Positions 14,401 through 29,300 of a stretch of DNA of 64,000 nt are shown one piece after another. Under the pieces are notes generated by a model. It did no database searches. It was given only the letters and a program-made list of their open reading frames with translations, and was not told the DNA's origin. The DNA is from Nautilus pompilius (taxonomy: Eukaryota; Mollusca; Cephalopoda; Nautilida; Nautilidae): contig JACATO010000975.1 in NCBI GenBank assembly GCA_018389105.1, positions 124,001 through 188,000 of the forward strand, given 5' to 3'. A program made the translations under genes and the position numbers. Each line of letters starts with the position of its first letter. Within the stretch, counting starts at the first letter, position 1.

Positions 14401-17400
14401 AACATTAAATAGAATGTTTCAATTAAATGGGTTTGTAGATGTGGTTTTCAATCCATAACCAAGGGAATCTTCACTCTAAAAAAAATTTTAAAAGGTAAAA
14501 CAGGAGTCCATTTCAAAATGTTAAAAGTCCAGTAAACCAGGATTGATATTATGTCCCTTAAATACACTGTACTGAATGTGCTTCCATTTGTTGTGTATCT
14601 GCATTATGGCACCACATTTAACAATAATACGATTCTCAAATTCATGTTATTCCACCATGGAAACTACCTTAACAAGTCATCATGGAATACTCATACTTTT
14701 GGAATTTTGTTAATACTGATTGAATTAAAGTTGACATTTATTTAATATATTTCTTCATCTAATCATAGTTGAGATGCTTCATTTGTCAAAGTTTTATTAA
14801 CCAATCACACATCCTTTGAAAAAAGTATTAAGTTTACACTTAGAAAATGTATATTAATGAAGGGTTTAGGAAAAGATTTAAATCTTTAAAATTTTGTTTA
14901 TAATCTTTGTGACAGAAACAAGAAATGACATGCTTTCCAATATAATTTGCATGTTTTTGTATGTAGCTGTTAATATGGTAGCCGGACTTTGTGCTGCTGG
15001 AAGTTATGCTGACAAACAGATAAAATGGACAGAAATATTTTTGTCAAATATTTTAAACATGATATTTTTAGAAAAGCATTTCAGGCTCGTTGCCTAAAAA
15101 TGAGACATTGGCACATGGCATTTTAAAATAAGCAAGTAGTTATACTAACAACAACTAAAAATCTAGACCTCTTGTCCACCAAACCACACTGGTTTTGCAT
15201 GGCACATTTGACAGTGCACCTTTTGGAAAACTACACTGTCCATATTGTTATTGATGAAACCTGTACTCTGCCCTTGGTGTACTGTGTAATGAAGAACAAG
15301 AATGAGGGGACACAATGTCACATTCAGTTACATGAAGAATGTCAGAAACATGAATCCTGAGTCAATTACAAATGACTTTGAACAAGCAGTACTGAACAGC
15401 ATCAGAAAGCATTTTCCAACCACCATGGTTTTTGGATGCTTTTTTCCACTTTGAATATTGCACCACAAACATTGAACAATCTCTTGGACTGCAAGTGTGG
15501 TATATGGAACCGGAAATCACTTTACTGATTAAAAGTATACAGGCACTTGCATTTGTTCCACCAAATGTCATTGACACATTTGATACTCCGATGTCCTCTC
15601 TGATGAATGAAATGAGAGGATAGCAGACTTTCTGGCCTATTTTGAGAGCACTTGGCTTGATATTGCTACTCAAGGGAGACAAAGGCAACCCATGTTTGAG
15701 ATTGAAATGTAGAACGTCAGCAGAGTTCAAGACAATCTGCCCTGAACCAATAATTCTCTGGAGGGCTGGCACCAAACTTTCAGCCTATGAATGGTGATCA
15801 CACACCCATAAATTTGTAGGCTCGTTGCAAAACTAAGGAAAGAACAAGCCAATAATGAAATTTTGACCAAGCTGGCTATGATTGGATTGAACACAAAGCC
15901 ACAAAACAAAAGGTACAACAACATTCATAACCGCCTGAAGACACTGGGTGCCAACTATACCAATAAAGATGGACTTACATATCTGAGAGCAATTGCTCAT
16001 AATTTGTGACAGGTTTGATTTTATCTATGATTCACTGCAATAAATTTCAATCATTGATTTACTACATTTCTGTGGTTGTTTCTGAATGATTGTGTTGATA
16101 TGTTTTTTGTTGTGTTTGAATAAATTATTTATATATTATATTCTATTTCTATTATTTTTGGCATAACGTCTGTTGGCACATCTTCCGCATAAACCTAATA
16201 ATATATGTAAAAATACATCGATCAGAAATAATATTGAAACAAAAGGAAATAAATCATACTCGATGGCAATCAGATACATTTTAAAATTGCTTTTACAGTT
16301 AGTTTAACTGTTGATAATTACTTTCTGATGTTCATTGGTTAAACAAGCAAAATCAAGCTGTCAGTAAAATGCTCGATTGATTATTTGTTTGTTCAAGTGA
16401 TCAGCACCACATCAGAACCTGATTTCTTCACTGCAATTGCAGTTAGTAGTTACTGGGTAGTTGGTTAAATTAAAATTAAAGCAGCAAATGATATAAAATT
16501 GTTTTACAGACTACAATTTGTAAAAAAAATAAGAGTTTGTGGGATCTGTGGCAACATACACTGTCCATATTTGATTTACTGTGTCATGAGACCGGAACCT
16601 TGAGTCCTTGAAATCCTTGTACTTATAAATCAGTACTACTACAGCCATTCTCTCTCTTTTGTGGACCTTCCTTTTACTACTTTTTTATTTTTATAGTCAG
16701 TCATGGAACTCTAATAAGTTTCCAGGATGTTTACTTTTTTTTTTTTTAAAGGGAATTTTCTCCAATGTTGAGGCAAATCTTCCTCTTGAGCTTGGTTTAC
16801 ATACATGATATACAGGGTTATATTTCATTGTCAACAGCTTATCACTGTCACCAAAAAATGCAAATTAATACTACAAACTGGATCTAATTCTCACCAGTCT
16901 GTTTTTTTAATGCTATAACTGGAAAGATAGGGCAGGTTGTGTGAAAACAAAGAGCTATGCATAATATAAAATTATTGAAAGAAGATGCAAAGTTTTTATT
17001 AAATATTTAAAACTAAAGTCATTCTGTGCTACCAGTCTGGAGTTCTCAGTGTGTACGTACCAGTGATATGTCTAATGTTGCATCTCATTACTTTTAGCAG
17101 TTTTTTGCTTTGTTTTGAGTTTTTAAGCCAGGCCTACTGTATGTACCCAGGAATGAACCCAATACTGACTAGAAGATTATGTACACACATCAAGGTTTTT
17201 AGTGGTTGGTTGAGTTAAGGTTTACTCATTCATTTTATGAATAGTTCTTTAGATGATTTCTTCTGATGTATGTAAGAGAATCTGGATGATGCATTTTTAA
17301 TGGCTTATCTACAGAATACAAATAATTACTATTTTAAAGTTGTCATTTTAAAGTAGATTCTTTGATATTGGGATTTCCAACACAAGTTCATGCATATGTA

Positions 17401-20400
17401 ACCCTAGGAATCTTAACTGCAATTTACCTTGTTTTTGTGTTTTTTTTTTTTTTGGTTTACCTGCTCAATATGCCAATTTCTTTCAACACTTTAAAGAGAA
17501 GATGGAGATTATGTAACTGTGGGCTAATGAATGTGCACTGTTAATCATTTTAGGTGGTTGGTTTAGCTTTACAGTGAACGTGTATTCATTGATGGTGATG
17601 ATATTTCATTTTGGTTTTCAGTGGTGAGATGCTTAACTAACAGCTTAGATTTTCTCACTTCTCCTTTAGCCTGTTATCCATGGGTCTTCTACAGCCACTT
17701 CAGTTTCATCCCATTTCTAGTCTGAAGAGTTCTAGCAAGTTCCTTTCTAGGGCATGCATTGAGCATCGTTGAGCCATCGTCATCCATCCGGTGTTCTAGG
17801 TCCAACTGGCAGGGCTATTAGGAAACATTGCAACAACAGCAAATGTATATACACTCGACCAAGTACTTGCTTTATCAAATAATTTCTAAATTTCAGTTCC
17901 TCAGGGATGAACTGCAGTACACAGACGGATTTGAGCGTCATAATATTTTTCATGGTAATGATGAACTGATCAGTGTGGATGATCTCTGGAAATCTTGGAA
18001 GCAGTCTGAAGGTCAGTATATTTGTTTTATGTTGAAAAAATTCTTGTCAACTGCTGCAATATTGTAGCCCTCAGCTGGCTAATGTATAAATAAGTGTCTA
18101 TCATTTTTAAATTGGATTCCCTTTCTTCAGTTTTATTTTTTAAATGATCAACATGAACTGGTTTAAAACTTAAAATTTAGCTCATTAGCATTGTCAGTGG
18201 TAATTCTTGTTTATCTTTCGTTGTGAAGCTACTGGTAGGTCTGCACCTAGCAAACCCATGTTAAAACATGCATCTTCACTGACAGAAGTTGCATCTACAA
18301 AACCATCACTTGACAATAGCTGTGAGTTGTACTGGTGCATTTATTCACCATACTTGGGAGACTGACAATGGATAGCTTAAGGTATAGAAGACTGTACATG
18401 TGACAATTCTAACGAACAGCAATTTTCCAGGTTCTTGCTTAGTGTTGCTGATTTTGGACTAACGCATGCCATTTCCTTAAGTGAGTCATGCTTCAGTTTA
18501 TTTGCTTGATGTCAGGGTCCGGTTTTTATTGCAGTCAACACAGCTAGTTTTCACACTGTTATAAAGACAAAGTGATAGATTTTATTTTGCATTGGCAATG
18601 TTATGGTATTTGTTGCTTTGAGCAATAATTTTGCAATTAGCTAATGGTTTTGAACCAAACCTGGCAGTGAAGCAGTATGTGGTGAATGTCTTTTACTTGG
18701 TTTATCTTAATTTTCAAAGATGTGGACGGCATCTGACATTTCAGCATCACTGCTTGACTCCATAACAAAGCTGAGTGGCCATTCCCATCTCCTGGAATGT
18801 GCTACAGCATTGTTTTTAGCATAATATTGGCCCGCAGTCTCATCAGCATCTTGCCACAGTACTGTAGAAACATCTCTGTAGCCAGTATACAAAACACATC
18901 ATAGTCCATTTAGCCACACACACACAGAGATATGTGCATACTAGAATTTGACTTGCTAGATCCCAACTGTCATGTGAATTGTCATTCCAACATGTGGATA
19001 TCAGATGATGAACTGAGTTATCAGGGATGTTCAATAATGTTCAAACTTCATTTTTGCCAATTTTCACAAGTTGTTAGTGGTTATTGTCTCATAGCCAAAA
19101 TAAAGTTTAACAATGTATCTTGCATATAATATGTATGGATTTCATTTTTAATTGTTAGATTCTATGAAACTCATTGATTAGTCAATATTGTGTGTGTGTT
19201 GTTTTGTAATTAAGGACAGATGATGAATTGTTGGAAAATTTATTCCATTTAGGAATTTTCTTCAAAATTGTTCCACAGACTAAAAATAACCTTTAACAAA
19301 AGAATAAATTTTATTTGCAAGTAACCATAAAATTATTAATTATACCTTAAGATAACAATATTTATCTTGTATAAAGTTATTCAGATCTGGAATATAATTG
19401 AATAATAATAGCAGTTGACTGTTTCTGAGTTCTAATGCATCATATTTATACATTGAAATTCCTTCTGCCCAGTGGAAAAATTTGGATGCAGGAGATGATT
19501 TATGAAGCATTTTCTGAATGTTTGAAAAGTGAAACCAGTTAGCTGAATCTTTGCAGAACTCTGCCTTGATATACGCTTCAATATCTTTTTTTTAAAAAAA
19601 ATTATTAATTTGGTTAATCCAAGTAATGAATGCATCCAGTCAAAATGTACATATTTTAGGTGTGATTATTTATATATTGGAGACTTGAACCAAGGTTTTA
19701 GTAATTCTATTTCTGGTGTATGCACTTGAGTTTTGAGATGATCAAATAGAGACCAAATGCTTTCAGTCCACAGTCAAGTATGCATTTGGAATTTGGTATA
19801 CAATCTGACATCGTGGAAAGACGGAATTGTTTGTCAAAGTTAGTCTCAATTTTGCTGACTGTAATGCTACCTTAAAGATGCCATTGTGCTAACAAAGCAT
19901 ATTGAGAATTGATATCCAAATTCTATAGAAGAATAGTGCTTTGGTTAAACCTTTTATGTGATCATAGGCTGTGAAAGTTATCAAGGTTTTCAGATTCTTC
20001 TCTACGTAACCTAAGCTCTGTTATAAATCTGATTGAGCAATTTTGGGAGCATACCTATCCATGTTCTTCTAGTATGATGCAATTAAAGGGAGGTTTAACA
20101 CAGATATGGGGAACCTGGCTGAGACCTTAATATAAAATCTTGTTGATTCAATGCCAAACAAAGTAGAGGCTTTTTGTGTTGAAAAAGAGGATTCAATCTA
20201 CTATTACCATGAATAATTTTACCTCATTACTGTCTTTATTTACCATTTTCTTCAACACTTATAATAACAGGAGACCTAATTATGGCAGGAGGCTGGATGA
20301 TGAAACTAAAATTTCTCTAACTTCACATTGCATTTAATTGGTTCTAAAATTCTATTAATCTGGTTTAGTAGCTGCTAGAACATTCTTTTTCATGTTTAAG

Positions 20401-23357
20401 ATTTAAAAAACAAAATCTTTCCCTCTAGATCATTTCTTGAAACGTTTTTCCTCACTTGTCAAAGTTAATATGCATTTGTAGTATGTAGTTCTCAATTAAG
20501 ACAAGGAACCACTAAAAAAAAAAAAGTATTAATAATATTAATAAAAATAGTTTGAAGCTCTTTGCTTTCTATAAATGAATTGGAGGGGTAGGGGTTAATA
20601 ATTTTGTGTTTGGGTTTTTATGTTGAGATGTTTTTTTTGTCAGAAACAGTCTCAGGTTTGAAAACGTGGAATGAGTTTGGTGTTTTTTAGCAAGTTTTTT
20701 TTTTTTTGATGAGTATATAGTCTTTAATTTTTGAAGTTAACAGCCATAAATTTCAGTTTGAGTGAGTGAGTGAGTGTGTGCGTGTGAGAGAGAGAGGGGG
20801 GGGGAATTCATGCATGTAAAAAGTAATAATCACATAAAAATCCATTTATCAAAATATCCTTCCTTATTAGGTATGTTTGGTGAATTACTTGGCTAGTCCA
20901 CTTTTAAGGCCACCAGTGTACTTTTGAAGAAGGAAAGGCAAAAACTAATCATAATCCCATTTTTACTACTATTCAGATCCCGTCTGATCCTGGTGATATA
21001 TAGTTATAAATGTTCGGTAAAGGGCTTATTTCTGAAGAGATTGGCAAAATCTGATTGGTTTTGGTACCAGCTGATTAAACTAGGACTGGTTTAGTATGTC
21101 CCACAAGAATGTTTCAGACAGAACCAGTTTTGCGGGACAAGAAAACACATAAACAACACATGCTAACTGAATGTATCATGTTTGTTTTCTGGTGTAACCC
21201 ACTTGTTCAGCTGTCTGTTGTTTGTCAGTTGCAGAGAATTACTATTATCTGGTTTCAGATTATGTGAACATGGAGTCCTGTTAACTCATTTGCTGAATGG
21301 CAGGTGTTTATCCAAGTTGTCTTATGTGAATACCAGATTATGCTGTATTTTCTGCAGAGTTACAGATTAGGTGTATAGTCTTAAATAGGTGACTACAGTG
21401 AAAGGCAACTTATGTGTTTGCCTAGATTCAACTTTTATGGTTGTCATTAGAAATGAGACAGACTGTTGTTGGCAGTAAACTTATTTTCACAAAATAAAAA
21501 GACTTCAACCCCGCTTTTTAAAAATTCCTTCTAGTTGACATAATGAAATAAAAGAAAATAAAGGGAAGATACATTTGTAAAATCTACAGGTATAATTGAT
21601 CAGTTAATCATGATCAAGAATTCATTGAAATTTTGTTTGCCTAGACATTGATAACTATATAATTGAAATTTTGAAAGTCGAATGTTTGAACTGGTTTATG
21701 CCACCACTGCTAGGAGCATCCAGTCAGTTCCAAGAACTGAAGACTCGATTACTACTGCTCGGATCAAACTACCTAAACATGGCAGTCTTTAAGTAGGTTA
21801 GCTTTTCATTCAATTTTGAACATTTTCTAATCACCTATTGTCCATATTTAAAATAAAAAGTTCAACATCTCCCCCCCCCACCAAATCTGACAATATTAGA
21901 CAAAAATACTTGCTACTCACTGGGTGCTTTAAAAAACCAAAAGACAACATAGTGTGTACATGATATTTACTAATATTAAATGCCATACACACAAAAAATC
22001 ATTTGGTACTTTATCAAAATACATAAACAATAGCTTTTATTCATTGCAAATTTTTAGGCTTTTTTAAAATTAGTGGCTGCAGTTAACAAAACATTTATTT
22101 GAGGATGTCACATACATTTAGTTTTGGGAAGATATTAAGTCTCACATTGAATATTCCTAAAATAGCAATAATCATTGATTGATTATTTTATTTTCATCTT
22201 TTTGTGATTGCATTAATAAGTTTAAAATCCCATATATATATAAATACTGCTCATGCACTGGGTACCTTTTAAAAAGGTAGTGTTAGCTGGCTTCCTGTAA
22301 CTTTGCATCTCCTATACTTAAAATAAAGAGAAGGAAAGTAAGGTCAACTAACAAGATGATTCAGTAAAAATAAATGGACAAACACTAGAAAGAAATCCTG
22401 TACCTCAGCTTTTGTATGTATGCTCCTTGTTTCCTCATTAAAAAAATAACAAAAAATCTAAAAATGGGAAATAATAGAATGAAGGATTTCTTTGGAAAAC
22501 AATTCGGACTTTTGTCTGGTATTGTGCTGGCAGATCCAAAAAGACAGATTGTAGAAATAGTCACAAGTAAAGCACTACAAGAAAAAAACACATATTAAAG
22601 ACTACTATAAGATAGCTTTCTTAACTATACTTAAAAAAAAAAGAAGAGAACTTTATTCCTTCAACTGTCAGATTCATAGAGTTACTAGTTGCATTCACTG
22701 ATTCCATTTTTATTTATTGTATGATGATGTATCAGTTCTCTTGCTGAGATTTACATTTTTTAAATTTACTTTATGCTATTTTATTTATTTAAACCAGAGT
22801 CTTGTTTTGGCACAAAGCCCTTATCTGAATGTTTGGTGTATTAGCTGTGTTAACAAAAATGTATCACTTGAATGCATTGAGCAGGTAAAGAATTTATTTG
22901 ATCTGTTGTTGTTTTCTTAGTCCACCCTCAATTACATTTTTCAAATCCTCCTGGGAAAATATATTTTAGTTATGTTGCTGTGTCACAAAACCAATGTTTA
23001 CAAAGGACACAGCTCTGGTGAGAGAGCCTGCTGTTGTAGTTTCCTGTGAGGAAGTGCTAATTTAGTCTTTTTAAAGCATAAAAAAGGTTAAAACTGGGGA
23101 TAAATGATAACAGTAAAGGATAAACCATTCATTATATAAAACTTATAGTAATATACCCTTCCTTTTGTGATACCGCTTGATGTCTTAGTGTTTCCAATAT
23201 TCTAGGCTTGTAATTGGGCCTTTTTTTAATACATCTAACTGGGTGTGTATGATGAAATTTCAAAATATTTCTTTAGGATATGAATACTTAACACAACCAT
23301 ACAAATAAAATGATATAAAGGGTTTACTAATAGTATTTAAAATATTTTAATGGAGAT

Positions 23358-23389
<32 letters not shown>

Positions 23390-26300
23390 TACACCATCAT
23401 AACCATGAATATATGTTAATTTTTCTTTTTACATTAAAAAAAAATTGTTTTAAACATTTGACGTTTTGTGCAACTATCCAATTTTTTCATGGACTAATAA
23501 TATTTATCATGACTTTGTTCTCAGTTTATAACTGGACAACAAATGATGTTGTGGAATGGCTGGAGCATTATGTGGAGCTGCCACAATACAGTAGCAACTT
23601 TGAAGCCAACAGTGTATCAGGGCCTTCCTTACCCAGGTAAGCTGATATTTCATTACTGATCATGATGGTACCTTTTTTCTTTTTTTTTAAACATTTGTGG
23701 AGAAATTTTTATTGAAGTAGGACGAGACTAATAAGTAAAGGGTTAATTACTTGTACATGAGTATCTGATAAATAACAAGTTTATTTGTAGAGTAAAAACT
23801 TGTCTGCTAAGTAAAACAAGATCCCGTTCTGGTTGAAGTTTCACGATCACCAACAACAAAGAGTGTCATCATACCTGCATAAAACTGTTTATTATCATAA
23901 ATAAGCATGAATGTGATTCTGCGGCATTGCATTATCTACAAACCATCATTCATATTTTCACTATTTATAAAAGTTTGTGTGGTGGGTTGGCTTTGTATAT
24001 ATAAACTGAATGTGAATTTTGAGAGACCTTGAGCATTGAGTACAGTTATCAGTTAAGACTCTTAAAAGGTAAAGAGAAGAGAGCAGAGTACTAACAATCA
24101 AAAAGTGAACAAAACTCGGTGCCAGACGGTTAGATGATGTATGTGCCAACATATTCTTACATTTAATCTTCAGCATTCGTTGCCTGATTTTATAGCTGCA
24201 CAATATTTGCAATTACTGTAGTCACCTGGTCTTCCAGTAGCACTGAACAAAAGGTTTCAAAAAATAATGCTCATGTGGAAAAACAAACTATTCTAAGCAA
24301 AATTTCAATTCAGCCGATTTGTTATAGTGACTGTGCATGTAATCCATATTTGGTTTTTATCTGCTGATAATTTATAAAACCTTTCTGCAATGCCAGTAGA
24401 AGTCTGCCAGTCTTCGGAAAGTAGACTGACAAGTAGTTTTTTTGGTACTGGAATCATTTTGGGTTTATGTTCTTTTAGCATCATTTCTTTTTGGCTAACT
24501 TTAGTATTTCCTTTTCTTTGACCATTATACTACATCTGCCTTATCAAGTTGAAAGCTAAACATTTGAAAGCAATGAATCATGATCAGAAGCTGGTCATGG
24601 TTGATTACAGCATTTTCTAAATTATTGGCAGATAAAGAAAACAGATACAGATTACATACACAGCTGCTTTAACATGAAAAAAAAATTTCTAAATAAATCT
24701 TTTCTGGAGTCTTGAATAGATTTTTAATCTGAATATTCTATTTACTTTCTAAAACTTCAGATAGACAAGATTCTAAATTCTGATTTAGTGTGGGAGGAAT
24801 AAGAGTTAACTTTTAGAGCTTTCTGACATGTACACCATTTATTTTGTCAAAAAAATATTGATGTTTTTGGCATGCTATTGACTTTCCAGTTGCTTTGTGA
24901 CAGAGTGACATTTACCTTAGCAGTCTTTGCAATACTGTTTATAATATATTCACAAGAAAGGTCAAAATATTCAGCAACCTGTATCATTACCATGGGTAAA
25001 CAAAGAAATATTGCAAGATATCCCTGTTTTCAGCATGTTGGTAGTGCATACTTGTCATCTTAACACCAAGACATTCAGCATATTATTACAATACCTGAAC
25101 GCTATAACTTCATTAGATTCATCGATTTAAAGGAATTTCCAAATGAATATGGCAGGGCACTCCATATTTACTCTTTCTTGGTTAAAAGTATAAAATTTCA
25201 ATAAATTTCAAATATATTTGTGTGCACATGCACCTGAAGAATTCTGGTTTCAAGTGACCACTGACCTTTAAAAGGAATTAGTGCTGTCTTAGCTAGCAAA
25301 TAGTTGTAGCGGTTTACAATTTATTTTCAACATTTAATTTTCTATAAGTTTGTTTCTTGTGGTTTAAATGGTTCTTTTACCTATAAGCAGGTGAAAAAAA
25401 TTATTTATTTCTTTATTTTATAGTTTTTGAACTATAAAGATTTGTTTGCATATTTCTCATTTGGAAATTTTGAGCACAACTTGTGCTTAGTTGGAACTGA
25501 CTACTCTATACTCAGTTTAAGAAAAATTGTTTGTTTTTTTTTAAATGTGTTCTTAGCTATTGCTTTTTGAGTTTTAAAACATGTTTTTGCTCATTTCATT
25601 TATTGTTTTGTCATTTCTGAAATAGTCTTTCAATAATAACTCTATTTATCTAACACTGTCATTTATATGACAAGGACATCTTTCATTTATAGAACCTCTG
25701 TTAAGAAATTACGCATTTGTCTTCATGGATAAAACTAATTAATTTCAGGAAGTATTTCTTTGAACCAGATATGTTCTACATTTTATCCATAAAGACAAAT
25801 GCGTAATTTCTTAACAGATCATCAAGTATGCTTCATCACACACATGAAAGTTATTGGGCTCCCAAAGGAAGAGTTGTAACCTCCAACTCGTACTAGTTCC
25901 AAAGATATGGGACCTCAACAATAGGGTACTCAAGTTGATAAATTATACTTCATTTTATACATGTGATGAAAGAAACATCTTATTGATCAATAGCTGCAAG
26001 CGCAAGACAGCTGTTATTATGAAACTTGTATTTCTAGAACAACTCTCTTTGTGGATTCCAAAAAAAAAATTGATTTTTTGCTGTTTGTTGCTGGTGGTGA
26101 TATCTATAAAGTTCCTTTATTACTATTATCCAATACATATAATTCATTCACACATGCTCATGCTAATAGCCACCCAATTTTCATTCGGTAAAGCAACCAT
26201 GTGATTATTTCAAGATCGCACCAATTAATGTAACCCCTGTTTGTACTAATAATAGATTCCACTCGTTCAGTATTCACCTGCATTAAGGTTAGCTTAGCCT

Positions 26301-29300
26301 TGTCAGGTCCTGGCACAGGTCTCCAGGAGGTCGAAAAGTTATTGATGATATGATTCCTAGAATTTTCCACCAAACAAACAAAACTCGACATTAAGACAAT
26401 AGTCAGCAGGAAAAGTCATGCTCAGTATTTTGGGACATTATGTTGATGAAAGAATTTTTTCCATTAAAACCCCTATTTTTACTAACCATTCATATTGCAA
26501 ATTCCTGTATTATCATCTGAAATCAGCCAGCTGTATTAAATGAAGTGGGTTGCACAAGCAAGGTTTGTATCAGCAATATAATATGTGACATATATAACTA
26601 CCAGGATGTTGAAAACCATTAATGATTTAGGGTTTGAGGTTTTTCAGCATTTAGCTTTTAGTCAACTCCTTGCCCCAATTGACTTTCATTTTGTTTGGAC
26701 TATTTGAAGAAGCATTACATTGTGAACATGTTGGCAGTGACAGTGATGTCAAGATTGCGAAACAAAGCTGACTAGCCCAGCAACCAATGATCTTCAGTAC
26801 AAAGAGCATTTCATGTATTAGCTTCTCATTGGAGGGACTAAGTACAAAATAATTAATTATATAGACATTGTTTACTTTTCTTTACTGTTATATTTGTTTT
26901 CTGATTTTCACTTGATCTCACCTTTGTGTGCATGAATATTTTTTAATGCTAAGATATTTATGAGTTAAACCAGATGGAATTTTGTATTGAAGAGGAGGAA
27001 AAAGTTAAGTAGAAATAATGTATTTAAATTCTTTAATCAGAGAGCATGTTTAAAAGGCAGCAGAGTGAAAATATATACTTATTTGTGTTATTTTATTTAC
27101 GTATGCGCCAGTAGCCATAATTATGGACCCGACAATGAAAAAATTGAGCATAAAAGAGAGAATTTCTTTGAAAAAAAAAGTTTTAAAATAAATTTACTGG
27201 AAATCTGTGAAGAGCACCACTTTCCAGGTTTGGTCATCCTACTGTTTCAGCCTTCCTGTTTGGTTGCCTTTCCTCAGCAAAGGCTTTTGGGCAGACCACT
27301 TTGCACTAATGTTTATCTTACTGTTGATGTGATATTTTCTTCCCAAGAGCCATAGCATTTACTACACATTTACACACTGCACTCCACTATATCAACACAT
27401 GACTGTACTGTGGTGCATTTCATTTTTACACATGAGATGCAATTCTATCACGTCTTATTTTCGGTTTATAACAAGTTGTTCCTCTGTTTCTTTAATAATT
27501 TCTGATATTGTATATAAACACTTAAAAAAGCATCCCATATAATGTGATGCTAATGAAATTACATATCTTGCAGCATACATACTAACAGTAAGTCAGATAG
27601 GTTTAACAAGATTTTATCGCATTAGTAGACATGCAGAAAGTGCTGCTCATATTTTCTTTGTATGTCTTTATTTTTCATGTTTTGTGCAGCATGAGTATTG
27701 TAGATGAAAACAGCTATAGATTTCTTCCATTGGAATTGTGAACGATTGCTTATAAATGAAAGTTGTTTCAAAATTCTATCTCAAGCCCTCAAGTTACCAT
27801 GGCTGCAGCAAGCGGATAAGAGATCACACCTTGGGGAAGTTGGATAGAGGCCTTTTTCATAGATGAACCAAAGCATGAATGGATATGCAATGTATTCATC
27901 ATACTATCTCAAAGCTGAGAGCAGCATGCTGGACCAACGGATATGAATGTCATCTACAGAATGCTGTTTAAAAGCAACTAAATGTTTCTCACTGATGATA
28001 AGAACATGGGATGTGCCATTGTTTTCATTCATTACCATCATCAGGGACTGAGATTGGACCACTAAGGTGTAGGAGGCCATACAATGGGACAGTCGTGGCT
28101 GCCTGGTATTTTTGTGCACATCGCCAACTTGTACAGTTAAATACTCAATTTTGCAGGATATTTAATGTCATTTTCTTAGACAAGTTGCATTTCAGTTGCT
28201 GATGGCAGGTTACAGTTGACCACTACCTATATGAGCAATTTGTACACTATTGCATAATGCAGCACGACAGATCAAGCAGTGGTAGTAGTATGTTACGGCT
28301 GCTGCAAACTAATTTTAAAAGTTTTTTCTAACCAGAAGTGAACATTATTCTGCACTTTGTTCTTCTTTCTCCTCTGTAGCAAACTTGGCTCCATCTTCTC
28401 ATTTAGTTCTGGGTCCCTACTGTTTGATATTACAGTGTTTGCAGCAGTTTATCTTAAATAGTCTTTACACATTAGTTTTTGGTGAGAGAGAGAGAGGGGA
28501 GAACTTTAAGGTTTTAAGCAAATAAGATATCTCAAAACTAGTGTTTGAAAAAACCATTTTAACAGGTTGGTGCTCCTCGGCAGATCTGTGATGACAAGAT
28601 AACTTACATGTGTTACCCACTGAAGAACACCGCTTTCTATTTCAGATTGGCAACAAACTATCAGCACTATTTGAGTGGAGTTCTTGGAATAAAAAACCCT
28701 GTGCACAAACAGAAACTGTCACTGAAGGCAATGGATGTAGTTCTTTTTGGACCACCCAAAAGTAAGTTATTTCATTATATTGTTGTAAAACTAATAAAAT
28801 GAAAAAAAACAAAAAAAAACAAACAAGCAAACAAATCCTTTTGTGTAATCTAAGTGAATTGGGAAACTGAGCAGCTTGTTCACTTTTGTTTTTGATGTGT
28901 TTTTATAGAATTCTTATTTGGGACCAGCGTCATTTAGTCAGATGATCAGCTAAATCTCAGCTAACAGTCTTCAGTTACTGTGAACCTTCAAGAGCAAGTT
29001 TATTTTATTGTTCTGCTTTTTTTCTTAGCAGTTTAAAACTATTTAGCAGTGCAAAGTGGCTGATGAACAGGGTGGCAGTAGCGTTACCTTCTATAATAAT
29101 AATAAAAAAAGAATTTTGAGGATGGAGGGGAAAAGAATAATATTTGCTTTAAATAATAATAATAATAATAATAATAAATAATAAAAATCTTTTCAAATCG
29201 GTGACAGTCTGCTGTTATGTACACACAGTAACAGTTAATGACTGGAACTGGAAATCATGCTTTTTTTTTTTTTCTAAATCCTTTTCCATTCATTAATGAC

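Larger units (their letters stand above)
5489..17896 (+). other. Stim: STIM intron 1 (12.4 kb)
   Basis: The intron begins GTAGGGGA and ends TAAATTTCAG. It carries a full-length SINE (6638-6968), a minus-strand GC-rich retroposon (about 11046-11620) and a MULE relic (about 15150-16010), each listed separately. Segments at about 7160-7360, 8430-8610, 12640-13250 and 17640-17820 are less AT-rich than their surroundings and look like old repeats I cannot name. The rest is AT-rich sequence in which I see nothing. Confidence 0.85.
18012..23524 (+). other. Stim: STIM intron 2 (5.5 kb)
   Basis: The intron begins GTCAGTAT and ends GTTCTCAG. It contains a Tc1/mariner relic at about 19960-20180, a simple G/T/A-rich repeat at 20761-20805 and an ATT microsatellite at 23360-23390 close to the acceptor. 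The rest is AT-rich with no gene seen. Confidence 0.85.

Noticed and set aside
23350..23524. Possible extension of STIM exon E3 to the left
   Set aside because: The extra residues come from the ATT repeat and AT-rich intron; the phase and the SAM alignment demand the acceptor at 23524.
28506..28645. Reading frame open to the left of STIM exon E4
   Set aside because: The frame is open but the residues before the acceptor have no STIM similarity, while the splice at 28645 restores a gapless SAM domain.
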